From Biscogniauxia marginata (taxonomy: Eukaryota; Ascomycota; Sordariomycetes; Xylariales; Xylariaceae), in NCBI GenBank assembly GCA_022695795.1, contig MU404116.1, positions 62,001-126,000 of the forward strand: a stretch of DNA of 64,000 bases. Reading direction: 5' to 3'. The position numbers and the translations under genes are program-made. Below are positions 24,101-35,653 of the stretch, piece by piece. Numbering within the stretch: the stretch's first letter is position 1; the number at the start of each line of letters is the position of its first letter. The notes under the pieces are model-generated. The model saw nothing but the letters and a program-made list of their open reading frames with translations, was not told where the DNA came from and made no database searches.

Positions 24101-26137
24101 TCTGAGCATCTTCTGCAACAGCTGCCCATTTCGCGAGCCAATTCACTGGCGACTCGGTAATAAATGACCCAGTGCTCGCGGCTTGTTTCACTTCCTTAAC
24201 AAACCTAAGGCGATGCTCCTTGCGAGCAAGTAGAGACCCGAATCCGAATTCCGGGCTTGCTGCTATGGTTGAGGAGATGCCAGCATTCTCAGAGCTCAGA
24301 GCGTTAGCCAAGTAAGTCCGTTTGCCAAAGAGCTGATCGAGGATTTTAGTGTAAGCGGTCTCTAGTTTAGGCTGCTCTAGTCCGTAAGTCTTGGCATCCC
24401 CGGGAGCGTCTGTCTTCCCTATTTCGAGGTTCTGAATCGGCTTTTCGGAGGCCAAGTTCTGAAAGATCCCCTTAAGGGCTTGCTGGATAGTATCGGGAGC
24501 GATGTAACCGAGTTGGTGTCCTACAATGGTTTCTACACCACCACCGGGACCGCTCTTGACTGACGTTAACACATCAATCAGTAAGGGGCCCCACTTGGTA
24601 GTCTTCCTGGAGATCTGTTCGAGGACAGCAATGCGCTTCACCGACTTGGGAATGGCCTCAAGGAGCTTGGCGCCCAACCATGGCCTGTATAATCTCGCCG
24701 TGATCATTCCCGCCTTAACATAGATATCAGCTGGCTTGGCCGCATCGAGCGCTTCTGCAAACAGACCCGCATCGGAACCGAATACGAAGATGGCCTTCTC
24801 CGCCGTCACCGGGCCAGACCATTCAAATGGGTTGTACGAGCGGCCAGTAGATTCCTTCAATTTAGCCCAGATCGAAGTAACGTACATGTAGATGTCCTCT
24901 GAGGTAACAGGAGACGCTGAGGCTTCGATGGTGGTGGCAGAAGATATGCTTGGGGGTGCACTTGAGTTGCTTTGCTGACTCGATTTGTCTGAACCATGAG
25001 AAGAGGTTATCTTGGATGCGGCGCTGAGTACAGCCGAGTCAGCTAGGCTGTTCGCCACGGCTGGATGAGCCTCTGGCCGGTCTGATGCCACAACTACTCT
25101 TCCATCATCGGCGTATATGCCTGAATCGGGAGCTGAGCTAGCTTGGTACCGGCGAATATCGTCGAGGTTGAGTATCTCGCGTACAAGAACGGCATCTTCA
25201 GCAGCAATTGGCTTGTCATGAGCGCAAGAGGTTGGGTCAAAGAAGTGAATGACGCCCTTTCCTGACCGTATCGCCAGGGCATGCGCCGTTACGGCCATAT
25301 CTTGAGCCTCCTGTAGTGACTCGGACTGTAGGAAGGTCCATCCTGAATTCCTAATAGCGGTTATGGCCGAATAATCTGGGAATTGTCCGGGGTATAGAGA
25401 CAAGTGGATGACAACTGGATAGCTGGCAAGCTTGTACAGGTGGGCAATGGAAGGGAGGAGGATGGTCGAAGTAGTGGTCACGGAGGTGAGGCGACCAGAG
25501 CGGATGGGCGTGAAGACCGACAGGAGGGGGTCGTTGTTGTGCCTGACAGATTGTATCTGATTCGAGTTGGTCAATTGGTGTGTTCGGAGTGCGACAGAAC
25601 GGATTGTTGGCTAGAAGCTATAGGCCTACCTCGGGGATTGAACCGTCGGTCTTTGCTACTAGACTTGAGTCTTTTCTATTGGCGTATCTCTTGAGGTGGG
25701 AAGAGAAGGCCGAGTCTTGCTCCTTCGATGGTTGGACCGAGACGATGACATCGCTGGCAAGGTATGCGATCCGTGCAACTATAGTAGCATATGGGTTGGC
25801 TGGTTAGCATGTGATTCCTCTGCCGAGTTGCAGAGCTGTTTATAGATGGCCCATTGCTGATTGGATCAGCGAAGCAACGAATTGACTGGGTGACTCAATG
25901 TTGGTGGTAGTTGGCTCATTGGGTTGTTGGTTGCTGAGAAGCATGGCGGGGTAATAAAACGTGTGAAGCTGAAGGTGAAGCTGGGTAGCAAAACGGTGTA
26001 AGTGCGTTATACTCACCGGCTTCCTCAGGCGTGCGGATGTGAAAGGGTTGTTGGCCCGCCATGGCAGACCCTGATCTGGAATGAGTGGGAGAAGTAGGAG
26101 TAGCAGAAGACCCTGCCTTTCCGAAGAGAAAGGACAT
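21106..26137 (-). CDS. met5: Sulfite reductase [NADPH] beta subunit (haemoprotein)
   Basis: This subunit carries sirohaem and a 4Fe-4S cluster and reduces sulfite to sulfide in cytosolic sulfur assimilation, receiving electrons from the flavoprotein subunit. Four exons join in phase: 26137-26017, 25778-25630, 25556-21189 and 21135-21106, giving 1555 residues. Introns are 238, 73 and 53 bases, all GT-AG. Exon 2 reads VARIAYLASDVIVSVQPS, and the tiny last exon gives the acidic end VAEEESDEE. Domain order is a pyruvate-oxidoreductase-like N-terminal half, a flavodoxin domain near residues 810-970 (ILFASDNGNAQSVAKRL, STAGQGEFP), then the nitrite/sulfite reductase repeats. The cluster and haem ligands are C1410, C1416, C1455 and C1459 in CVAFPTCG and GCPNGCARP, the canonical CX5C and CX3C pair. 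An alternative start at the internal ATG (MAGQQPF) is possible. Confidence 0.95.
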
Positions 26138-27698
26138 CTTGGGCTACTAATGAAGCTACGCCCATTAGCAATTTGTACTACTTTTTTTTCTTCTCTTGGG
26201 GAAAGTTCCGTGAAAAAAAAGATGGCGATACAAAGTTGAATCGCCGAGTTTGGGGACGTTTGCGCCCCGCAATGCGCAATTAGTGCCATTGCAAATGTCA
26301 TTTGCTGCGATCACGCCATCGCGTTAGCCTTTCCGCCCACCAATCGCCATCGCGCCTTTGTCAGAAGAGACTCTTCAAATCCCTAGGGCCAATCCCCTGC
26401 AGCGAACAACGATCCGGCACTCGGGTACCATCTAAGACTTGCATCCCAGCCGTTTTGATGACAGGGGCCGAGAGCCGCCATCTTGGTTCGAATAGTCGAT
26501 GACGACTACTTGCGTTCTCGAGTTTAGGTAATTCATGCTGGTCAATGGATGATGAGCTCGGCTTTAGCTTTCTGTAGTTGGAGAATGGACGACTGGAGAA
26601 AGGTCCCCTGTTTTTTCCAATGGTCGAAATTGGGCCCTTTAGTGGTTGCCGGCCGCTATGCGATAAGCGATAGCCGATAGCCGCAGCATCCCGTGTAAGT
26701 CTGTGACTACCTAATGTTACCTTAGGTATTGTACACTACATTCATACATTGACAGCAAGTTACTTTACTTGACCTATCCGTAACATAAGAATTCCATGAG
26801 GTAGGTTGATATGTATAAATCTTCTATTTCATGTAATTATAAATCATTTATACCTCTTGAGTTGTTAGGTCGTATGCAAGTTCCTACTTATATTCAAACA
26901 TGGGAACACAGGCTATGTTACACATGTATGTTGAACTTATATACTTACCTACCTAGGTAAGTAGAAATCGCAGCGCAATACGGACGTACTTCAACAAACT
27001 ACATGTCCGATATAACATAGATATAACGTAAGTGTGACCAAACTCCTACTTACAAGACCACGTACTATACCTGATATACTCATTCAGGTAGGATGGATCT
27101 TTCCGAATTTCCGAGCGTCTAGCTAAGTGCAATAATTAAGTAGGTAACTAGGTGTACTACTATAAAGAGAGACCCCGAAATCGTGCCTACAAAACATAGT
27201 AAGTCCCCCCACTCAGAAAAACTCTTTAGTCAAGCTGACTGGTCTTCAAAGAAAGGAGCCTCACCAAAAGTGTGTTCTAGAGCTTCTGCTGCACGCTGAG
27301 TCAGCTAGCGTCTACCGGCCTCCCTCGTCACGTCATATTGTGAATTGCCTACGACCAGCCTAACCTACCTACGGAAACTAATGGAGGGGTCATGTATTAG
27401 GTAGGAGGTATGTACTACCTACCTTGCGACTTCGGGGACCGCCACCAGCAGCGGCAGCACTGGAGCCAGCATCGATCGCGGGGTTCAATACCTTATACCT
27501 TACCTACCACATTGGCGAATTCTAACCCAAATAGACTCTACCTGTGAAGCAAAGGGGAGAGCGATAGTTGCCTACCTAACTCTTAGGTTAGATATTTTCT
27601 TTTTCTTCTTTTTGTTTTCCGTAGCCGGCCGTCGCTCGTGCCGTCGACGTCTCCGTCCCAATTGGCTCGCATCTAGATAGACGACTCATCAGGTTTCC
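26138..27698. other. Divergent promoter region between sulfite reductase and ribose-5-phosphate isomerase genes
   Basis: About 1.6 kb without a gene. ATCACGCCAT at 26310-26319 differs at one base from the Neurospora CYS3 consensus ATGRYRYCAT and lies 173 bases before the sulfite reductase start, so it is a weak candidate sulfur-control site. TACCTACCTAGGTA occurs at 26946-26959, identical to the copy at 3350-3363, and further motif copies lie at 27130-27600. Confidence 0.45.
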
Positions 27699-28889
27699 AT
27701 GAATCCGTCGGCCCATTTCCTTGCATGTGCACCCACCGTCGCTCGTACCACTGCTGCTACCACCACCACCACAGTGGCCAACACCGTTAGGTCCAACCGG
27801 CGGCCGGCTGCGGTATTTACGTCATACCTCTCCTCCTCCAGCATCAGCAGCAATAGCAGCGGTAGCCGTAGAGGGGTACCATCGCTGACTTCTCGAACGA
27901 GCCTCGTAGTCGTACCGCACCGTCGCTTGAACCACCAACTGCTAAACCGTAACATCAACTGCTCCTCATCCTCATTGTTCCCCGCCAAGCGTTCGACAGC
28001 AGCTAACTGCCATACCCCCCCTCTCCGAACCATGTCCTCCTCGTCGACGAGCCTCATCGAGTCCGCCAAGCGGGCGGCCTGCCAGCAGGCCGTGGCCGAC
28101 AACTTCGACCCCTCGTTCAAGTACGTCGGGATCGGCAGCGGCAGCACGGTAGCGTACGTGGTGGAGGCGATCGCCGCGCGCGGGGCCGACGTGACTTCGC
28201 GCATCAAGTTCGTGCCCTCGGGGTCCGGGTCCGCAAAGCTAGTCCGCGACGCCGGGCTCACGGTGCTGCAGGTGCCGGAGCTGCTCGCCGAGGTGGCGGC
28301 GGCGGCGACGACACCTCCTCCTAACCGCCAGTACATCGACGTCTACTTCGACGGCGCCGACGAGGTCGACCCGGAGCTCGCCGTCATCAAGGGCGGCGGC
28401 GCCTGCCTCTTCCAGGAGAAGCTGGTCGCGCGGCTGTCCAAGAAGTTCGTCTGCGTCGCCGACTCGCGCAAGCGCGCCGCGCGCCTCCTCACCAACTGGG
28501 CCTACGTGCCGATCGAGGTGTCGCCCGTCGCTGCTGAGCTCGTGCGCCAGGCCCTCGTCGACCTCGGCAGCAAGGACCCCGCCGTCCGCACCTCCGGCCC
28601 CGGAGCCGCCCCCGGGGGCACCGACAACCACAACTACATCATCGACGCGCCCTTCCCGCCGCTGCTGCTGGGCGGTAGCGAGGCCGGCCAGCTCGACCCG
28701 GCCGCCGGGAAGTGGACGCCCGACGCCCTCGCCGCCGCCATCAAGGGCATCCTCGGCGTCCTCGAGGTCGGCATCTTCTCCGGCCCGACCGGCCCCCAGG
28801 CCGCCGCCCTTGGCCTGGGCGCCATCGGTGTCAAGCCGGTCAAGGCCTATTTTGGGAATGCAGACGGTGGCGTCGAGACGCTGGGGTGA
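27699..28889 (+). CDS. rki1: Ribose-5-phosphate isomerase A, with possible N-terminal extension
   Basis: The enzyme interconverts ribulose 5-phosphate and ribose 5-phosphate in the non-oxidative pentose phosphate pathway. Family motifs are YVGIGSGSTVAYVVEAI, the catalytic-site stretch YFDGADEVDPEL, IKGGGACLFQEKLVA, FVCVADSRK and the end FFSGPT-like IFSGPTGP. There are no introns. Two starts are possible. ATG at 28032 (A at -3, good context) gives a 285-residue enzyme of normal length. ATG at 27699 (T at -3, weaker) adds 111 residues, rich in Ser, Thr and Arg and with no Asp or Glu at all, as in a mitochondrial presequence. The conservative annotation is 28032-28889; the whole open frame is given here because the extension may be real. 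The coding part is very GC-rich, which produces long false frames on the other strand. Confidence 0.92.
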   Translation: MNPSAHFLACAPTVARTTAATTTTTVANTVRSNRRPAAVFTSYLSSSSISSNSSGSRRGVPSLTSRTSLVVVPHRRLNHQLLNRNINCSSSSLFPAKRSTAANCHTPPLRTMSSSSTSLIESAKRAACQQAVADNFDPSFKYVGIGSGSTVAYVVEAIAARGADVTSRIKFVPSGSGSAKLVRDAGLTVLQVPELLAEVAAAATTPPPNRQYIDVYFDGADEVDPELAVIKGGGACLFQEKLVARLSKKFVCVADSRKRAARLLTNWAYVPIEVSPVAAELVRQALVDLGSKDPAVRTSGPGAAPGGTDNHNYIIDAPFPPLLLGGSEAGQLDPAAGKWTPDALAAAIKGILGVLEVGIFSGPTGPQAAALGLGAIGVKPVKAYFGNADGGVETLG

Positions 28890-29577
28890 TCTCGCTGGTT
28901 GACATGACATGTTAGACGTTAAGTCATTCATCTATTAGGTATATATCCTATGTAATCAATGTCTGGAGAAGTCTCGAACTTATTGAGGGAGATGCAATTT
29001 TGAGTTGTCTTAAAAAAGCATGATGGTAGGGGATGTAGAGTCAGTTGTGTGGCAAACATACCTTAGTATTGTCCTCGGTATATCTAGAAGAAAGAGTCAT
29101 TCTCATATGGGGTTTAGAGACCTAGTCTAAAGTCTTAAAAGGGGGGGGACAAATAAATAAAAACATCAAGTGAGCATCTAATATACCAAGTAACAATAGC
29201 ATCATCGACAAAGTGAGATATATTTTCCATGAGTAAAACGATGCGTTTAATCATTAAAAACGTAATAAAGATATTACATATACTAAGAAAAAGAGGTCAT
29301 ATCATGTAAAAAATCGCTAGTCTGATCTGATCTGGTCTTCTTTTTCTCGTTACTCTCTCTCCCCTTCTCTCTGCGTGCATGCGTGTATGTCGTGGTAAGG
29401 TACTTTCGTTATTATACAACATCACGTTTTTGAGTAGTTTCTTCAACTCGCTATGCTGCCAATCATATCCTGCGCCCGCCGTCCCATGTCAGCGGTCGTC
29501 AACGTCGTCGTCGTCGTCGTCTCTGATTCGGTCCCGGCTTTCTGTGGCGCGGGCCGTTGCTGCGTGCGTGCGTGCGC
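28890..29577. other. Intergenic region between convergent isomerase and Ypt6-like genes
   Basis: About 690 bases of 3' untranslated sequence from both sides. It is AT-rich at 29150-29330. A GTC microsatellite of about six units lies at 29503-29521, just downstream of the GTPase stop. No gene is seen. Confidence 0.6.
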
Positions 29578-30612
<1,035 letters not shown>

Positions 30613-31432
30613 TTCTGCGTGTGGCTGTTGTTTGTTTTCGTTTGTTTATTTGCTCGTTCGTTCGTAAGTGCGTAGGAGTTACGATGAGGCTGGGAAGGTA
30701 AGGTAGCCTTCGATAATGTAGCGGAACTTAGAGTAGAGCGGTAGCGGTAGCGGTATGTCGAGGACAATGAGCGGGGACCAAGAAGCAGATTAACCTAGAC
30801 TGACCACTAAAAGAAAGCAGTAGAAGGTGTAGAATTATTGTCGCGGAATATTGCAATACCGCTCACCATATATTCGTAGGATGAAAACGGTGATAGCGGC
30901 AGACTAGCAGAGTGTAAAAAAAGGAGGCAGAGTGTTGTTGTATTTATTTGATGGACTGGTCGATTTTGGGCCACGCTGGACCAGCTAAAGCTAGCAAGTA
31001 CCTAAGATATGCGCGTTTCTATGGGGGGGCCACTCTTGTTGGCGACTTGGAAGCCGACTTATCAACTGGACTATCATTGTTGCTTCCTTATTCTGACTGG
31101 CCCAGTACCTGTAGTCCACTAGGTACCCAGCAAGTCAAAGATGCCGCCTCTCCGACCCCACCACGCCCGCAATTGGTTTACATAAGCCCCTCTGATAACG
31201 CTGTGATTTTCCTTATCGGGCGCATACTTGTTGACCAAAACACACTGTAAAAATTTCATAGCTTTTTTTTCTCTTTCTCTAATCGCCCCACTTACACCTA
31301 CGAGCGCTCACATATCCGTTGCTCCATTGAAGCAATCTGTCTGGAACCCCCATACATTCGTTTATGGAGTAGCCTGACTGTACTACCTACCCATCCGTAC
31401 ATATGAGGAGGAAATATTGAGGATTAGCCAAT
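30613..31432. other. Divergent promoter region between ypt6 and nop53
   Basis: About 820 bases without a gene. It has an imperfect GTTTGTTT/CGTTCGTT repeat in the ypt6 leader near 30630-30665 and a GGTAGCGGTAGCGGTA triplet of hexamers near 30740. A pyrimidine-rich run (TTTTTTTTCTCTTTCTCT) at 31263-31280 precedes the nop53 start. Confidence 0.55.
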
Positions 31433-32822
31433 ATGCCAGTTATTCAGCCCCCGAAGGGCTCGACCGCTGCGCCTGCGACGTATACCCAACCTTCGAGAAA
31501 AGGCAAAAAGGCCTGGAGGAAGAATGTCGATGTTACCGAGGTCGAAGAAGGCCTTGATGAACTGAACAAGGAAATAATTGAAGGGTGTGTTTATATCGGG
31601 CTTATATTTTAGTACTCGACACTCAACGGACAAATTGTCTAACATACATGATTGCAGTGGTGTCGTAGCTGAGAAACCATCAGAGGAACTCTTTACCCTC
31701 GACACCGGTGGCGATACTTCTCTTCCGAAGAAATTCCCCAAGCATACCTCAAAGCCTCTAAAGGTAGACGAAATACTCGCTGCACGCTCAGCTGTTCCAT
31801 CCGTCTCCTTGCGCAAACGACCTGGAGACAAGACCACTGATGGTATCATCCCTGCCAAGCGACCGCGGAGGGAGTATGTCACGCGCAAGGAACTCATGCG
31901 GCTACGAAAAGTCGCAGATGGTCTTCATGAATCAACAGTCGAAGTTACTGATGCTACCTATGATCCATGGGATCAAAGAACCGAACCAAAATCAGAGACA
32001 GAGGTACTTAAAGATATGCAAAACCCGAAGAAGAAAGCACCCAAAACCCTCACACAAAAGCCCATTTCGTTGCTGGCTAGTGGAAAGACTGCCCCGGCAG
32101 TGGCAAAGCCAACAGGTGGCTACAGTTATAACCCAGTGTTCAACGACTACGAGGCTCGGTATAGAGAAGAATCTGACAAAGTCGTTGAGGCTGAACGAAA
32201 GCGCTTGGAGGCCGAGGAGGCGGATCGGATCAAGAAGGAGGCTGCGGCCCGATCGGCTGCCGAGGCAGAGGCTGCAGAAGCACGGGCCGAGCTGTCAGAG
32301 TGGGACGAAGACTCCGAGTGGGAAGGGTTCCAGAGCGGTGGTGAAGAGCTCAAGCCAACAGTGAAGCGATCAAAGCGCAAGACCCAGGCACAGCGGAACA
32401 GAATTAAGAGACGAAAAGAAGAGGAGGGACGGCTCAAGCATGAAGCCAAGACAAAAGTCAGAAAGGCGCAGATAGAAGAGATCAAGCAGCTCGTAAAGGC
32501 TGCTTCCGAGCGAGACCAAGCTCGGGCACTTGCCACGGCCGAAGAGAGTGACAGTAGCAGTAGCGCCGATGGAAACGATGAAGTGCTCCGACGGAGACAG
32601 CTGGGGAAGATAAAACTACCGGAAAAGGATCTAGAGTTGGTGCTACCAGACGAACTGCAAGATTCCTTGCGATTACTCAAACCTGAGGGCAACCTATTGA
32701 AAGATCGCTATAGGAGCCTGCTCGTCCGAGGAAGGATGGAGAGCCGAAGAAGAATACCCTTCAGGAAGCAGGCGAGGACGAAGTTGACCGAGAAATGGAC
32801 GTACAAGGACTTTCACATCTAG
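31433..32822 (+). CDS. nop53: Nop53 (GLTSCR2-type) ribosome biogenesis protein
   Basis: The product is a nucleolar 60S assembly factor that, in yeast, brings the exosome and Mtr4 to the 7S pre-rRNA. Coding sequence joins 31433-31584 and 31658-32822 across a 73-base GTGTGT...CAG intron, giving 438 residues. The start MPVIQPPKGS leads to the conserved GKKAWRKNVDVTEVEEGL motif. Further family segments are ELFTLDTGGD, NPVFNDYEARY, TQAQRNRIKRRKE and the C-terminal LPDELQDSLRLLKPEGNLLKDRYRSL. The middle is a long Lys/Glu-rich coiled-coil-like helix, normal for the family. An LFTLD-type segment resembles the arch-interaction motif (LFX[VL]D) that binds the Mtr4 arch in yeast Nop53. It precedes the NADH dehydrogenase gene in the same orientation, 670 bases away. 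Confidence 0.93.
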
Positions 32823-33491
32823 ATCAAGGGAGATCGATATAATCATCCAATTACCAGCTAGAGTTTCAATGGAACGGAGTGTATGCGTCAGGTGTTGAAA
32901 TTTGTGGTGTCTCCTGCATCTAAAGTAGAACGATCTCATTTTCTCGTTGGTTGGCGCTCAGTAAGCCTTATGCCAGCTAAGTATAAAAATAACACCACTC
33001 AGTTCCCCCTGCTAGAATATTCGATGAAGCATTCGTAATTTTTCAATTTGCCCCATAGAATGGGAATAGGAACGAAGTAGCGCCGGTACTCGAATATAAA
33101 ATGAGGCTTTTCAGGAAATGTACCTACTTAGTAGGATTCTTTCTTTAATGCCTATCTGAAACGATTGGGTGAACTTTAGACAATACCTTACCTAACCCTT
33201 GGTAGCGGTAACGGCGATCGGAGATCCACATGCCCCGATTGACTGATTGACTATGACGCACGACTTACAGCTTTAATCAAAGACCGCACCTACCGGGTAC
33301 CTACTCCTAGCTTGTTTGGACACCTCGAGCCACCATAAAAGTGTCACCACCCTCTCGACCCAATCCTCCAGCCCCTTCGTTTCTCCGGGTCACGGAACTG
33401 TTTTGCGCCATTCGCCGTGTTCGGCATGTATTTCTATAGTTCATAGTCGATCGTTCCTGATTTTTGGCACTGCACTGACGGGACGACGACA
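32823..33491. other. Intergenic region between nop53 and the external NADH dehydrogenase gene
   Basis: About 670 bases containing the 3' end of one gene and the promoter of the next. TACCTA-type motifs lie near 33120 and 33185. No gene is seen. Confidence 0.6.
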
Positions 33492-35653
33492 ATGCTACCA
33501 CGGCCGGGAGCCGCTGTCGCTTTCGCTCTTCGCCTGAGTCGACAAAGCACTCCCAGTCGCAGCTTTACACCGTCTGTCGTCTTGCAACATGCCAACGGTT
33601 CCCATACGCGCCCGTTCGGCAGCCTGTTTCGATTACACACTTCCGGCCACAATGCTAGTTCCAAGTCTACGCAAGCGCTATTCCCTCCGAAGCGCAACAC
33701 CCGCCCACTCTCGGGCAAGCCTCTCCCTCAGAGGCGATCTGCCTTTCTCAACTTCGCTTACCGCTCGGCCGCGATATTAGGGACTGGCATTGGATTCGTG
33801 GGTGTCTTGGTAGCGGCTTTCTTCGTCTATGATGCGACGACATACAAGGAAACGGTCACATCCGGCGACTGTCGTGTCTCGGAGCTAGCCCTAAATCCCC
33901 CACGGGGCGGACCGAAGAACCTCCCCGTGATAGAGGCTTTCCTCGATGATGATGATGGTGAAGAAGCAATAGCGAGAAAAGATAAACCACGACTAGTCAT
34001 TCTCGGTAGTGGTTGGGGAAGTGTTGCGCTGCTGAAGCAACTTAACCCGGATGACTACCACGTCACTGTTATAAGCCCGAAAAACTACTTCTTGTTCACT
34101 CCAATGCTCCCTTCTGCCACCGTCGGTACCCTAGAACTGCGAAGCTTAGTGGAACCGATACGACGAATTCTATACCGGATTGGTGGTCACTTCCTCCGCG
34201 CAGCGGCTCAGGACGTCGACTTCTCCCATAAATTGGTCGAAGTCTCACAGGAGGATGCCAACGGGAAGGAGGTCAGATTTTATGTCCCGTACGACAAGCT
34301 TGTCATCACGGTAGGATCCATTACAAACCCACACGGAGTCAAAGGTCTTGAGAATTGCTTTTTCCTAAAGGACATTAACGATGCCCGGAGGATAAGAAAC
34401 AAGGTTATGAAGAATCTCGAATTGGCTTGCCTTCCCACAACCCCTGATGACGAACGCAGGCGGCTCTTGTCGTTTGTAGTCAGTGGTGGCGGTCCTACTG
34501 GTGTCGAGTTTGCGGCTGAACTATTTGATCTACTGAATGAAGATTTAACGAAAAGATTCCCTCGTCTTCTGCGCAACGAGATTTCGGTTCATATTATTCA
34601 AAGTCGTGGACATATTCTTAACACTTACGACGAGACGTTATCTAAGTACGCCGAGGAGAGATTCGCCCGCGATCAAGTCCAAGTCCTCACAAACTCGAGA
34701 GTGAAAGAGGTGGAAAAGGACAAGATTATCTTCACCCAGAAGAACGAAGACGGATCGCTCGTCACCAAGGAACTTCCAATGGGATTCTGTCTTTGGTCAA
34801 CAGGTGTATCGCAGGCCGAGCTCTGTCAAAGAATTGCCGCCAAATTAGGACCGGTGCAGAACAACCGCCACGCCCTCGAAACGGATACCCACCTTCGCCT
34901 GAACGGTACCCCCCTCGGAGATGTATACGCCATTGGCGACTGCTCTACTGTTCAGAACAATGTTGCAGATAACATCATCTCTTTTCTGCGCGGTCTAGCA
35001 TTTAAGCATGGTAAGGACCCCGAGACCCTCGAACTCCATTTTAGCGACTGGCGTAATGTGGCTGCCGACGTCAAGCGGCGCTACCCGCAATCTGTGGCCC
35101 ATCTGAAGCGCCTCGACAAGCTCTTCCAGCAATTCGACACGGACCAGTCCGGGACGCTCAACTTCGGCGAGCTTAGAGAGCTTCTGAAGCAGATCGACAG
35201 CAAGCTGACGTCGCTCCCGGCAACCGCCCAGCGCGCCAACCAGCAGGGCATCTACCTGGCCAATAAGTTCAACAAGCTAGCGCACGCGGCCCCCGGCCTG
35301 TCGGCGAACGATATCAGGGATGGCGACCTGGACGAGGCGTGCTATAAGGCGTTCGAGTACCACCACCTCGGCAGCCTGGCGTACATCGGCAATTCAGCCG
35401 TGTTCGACCTGCCGGGCGGGTGGGGCCTCACGGGAGGCTTGTGGTCCGTGTACGCGTGGCGGAGCGTGTATTTCGCCCAGAGCGTGGGCATGAGGACGCG
35501 GGTGCTGATGATGATGGATTGGGCCAAGAGGGGTCTCTTCGGAAGAGGTATGCTTTACGTCACATGATCTGATTTTATGTTTTATACCCATGTGGGAGAC
35601 CCTGACTCAATTGCTAACGTGACACTTGAATTATAGATTTGATGAGCTTCTGA
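33492..35653 (+). CDS. nde1: External alternative NAD(P)H dehydrogenase with EF-hand, mitochondrial
   Basis: This type II dehydrogenase passes electrons from cytosolic NAD(P)H to ubiquinone on the outer face of the inner mitochondrial membrane without pumping protons. Coding sequence joins 33492-35547 and 35637-35653 across an 89-base intron, giving 690 residues; the last exon supplies only six codons ending LMSF. The N-terminus is basic with many Ser/Arg (targeting signal), followed by a single hydrophobic segment near residues 93-115. Two nucleotide-binding folds are LVILGSGWGSVALLKQL for FAD and FVVSGGGPTGVEFAAEL for NAD(P)H. An EF-hand loop, DTDQSGTLNFGE, lies at residues 549-560 in the position known from the calcium-dependent Neurospora NDE1, so calcium control is likely. 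YAIGDCS marks the FAD end. GC content rises in the final third. Confidence 0.95.

Noticed and set aside
25620..25700. tRNA-like T-arm text GGTTCAATCCC on the minus strand
   Set aside because: It is codons for DGSIP in exon 2 of the sulfite reductase gene; the acceptor and anticodon stems do not pair as a tRNA.
28239..28931. 230-codon minus-strand frame opposite ribose-5-phosphate isomerase
   Set aside because: Composition artefact of the GC-rich isomerase gene; no family motif and no plausible regulation.
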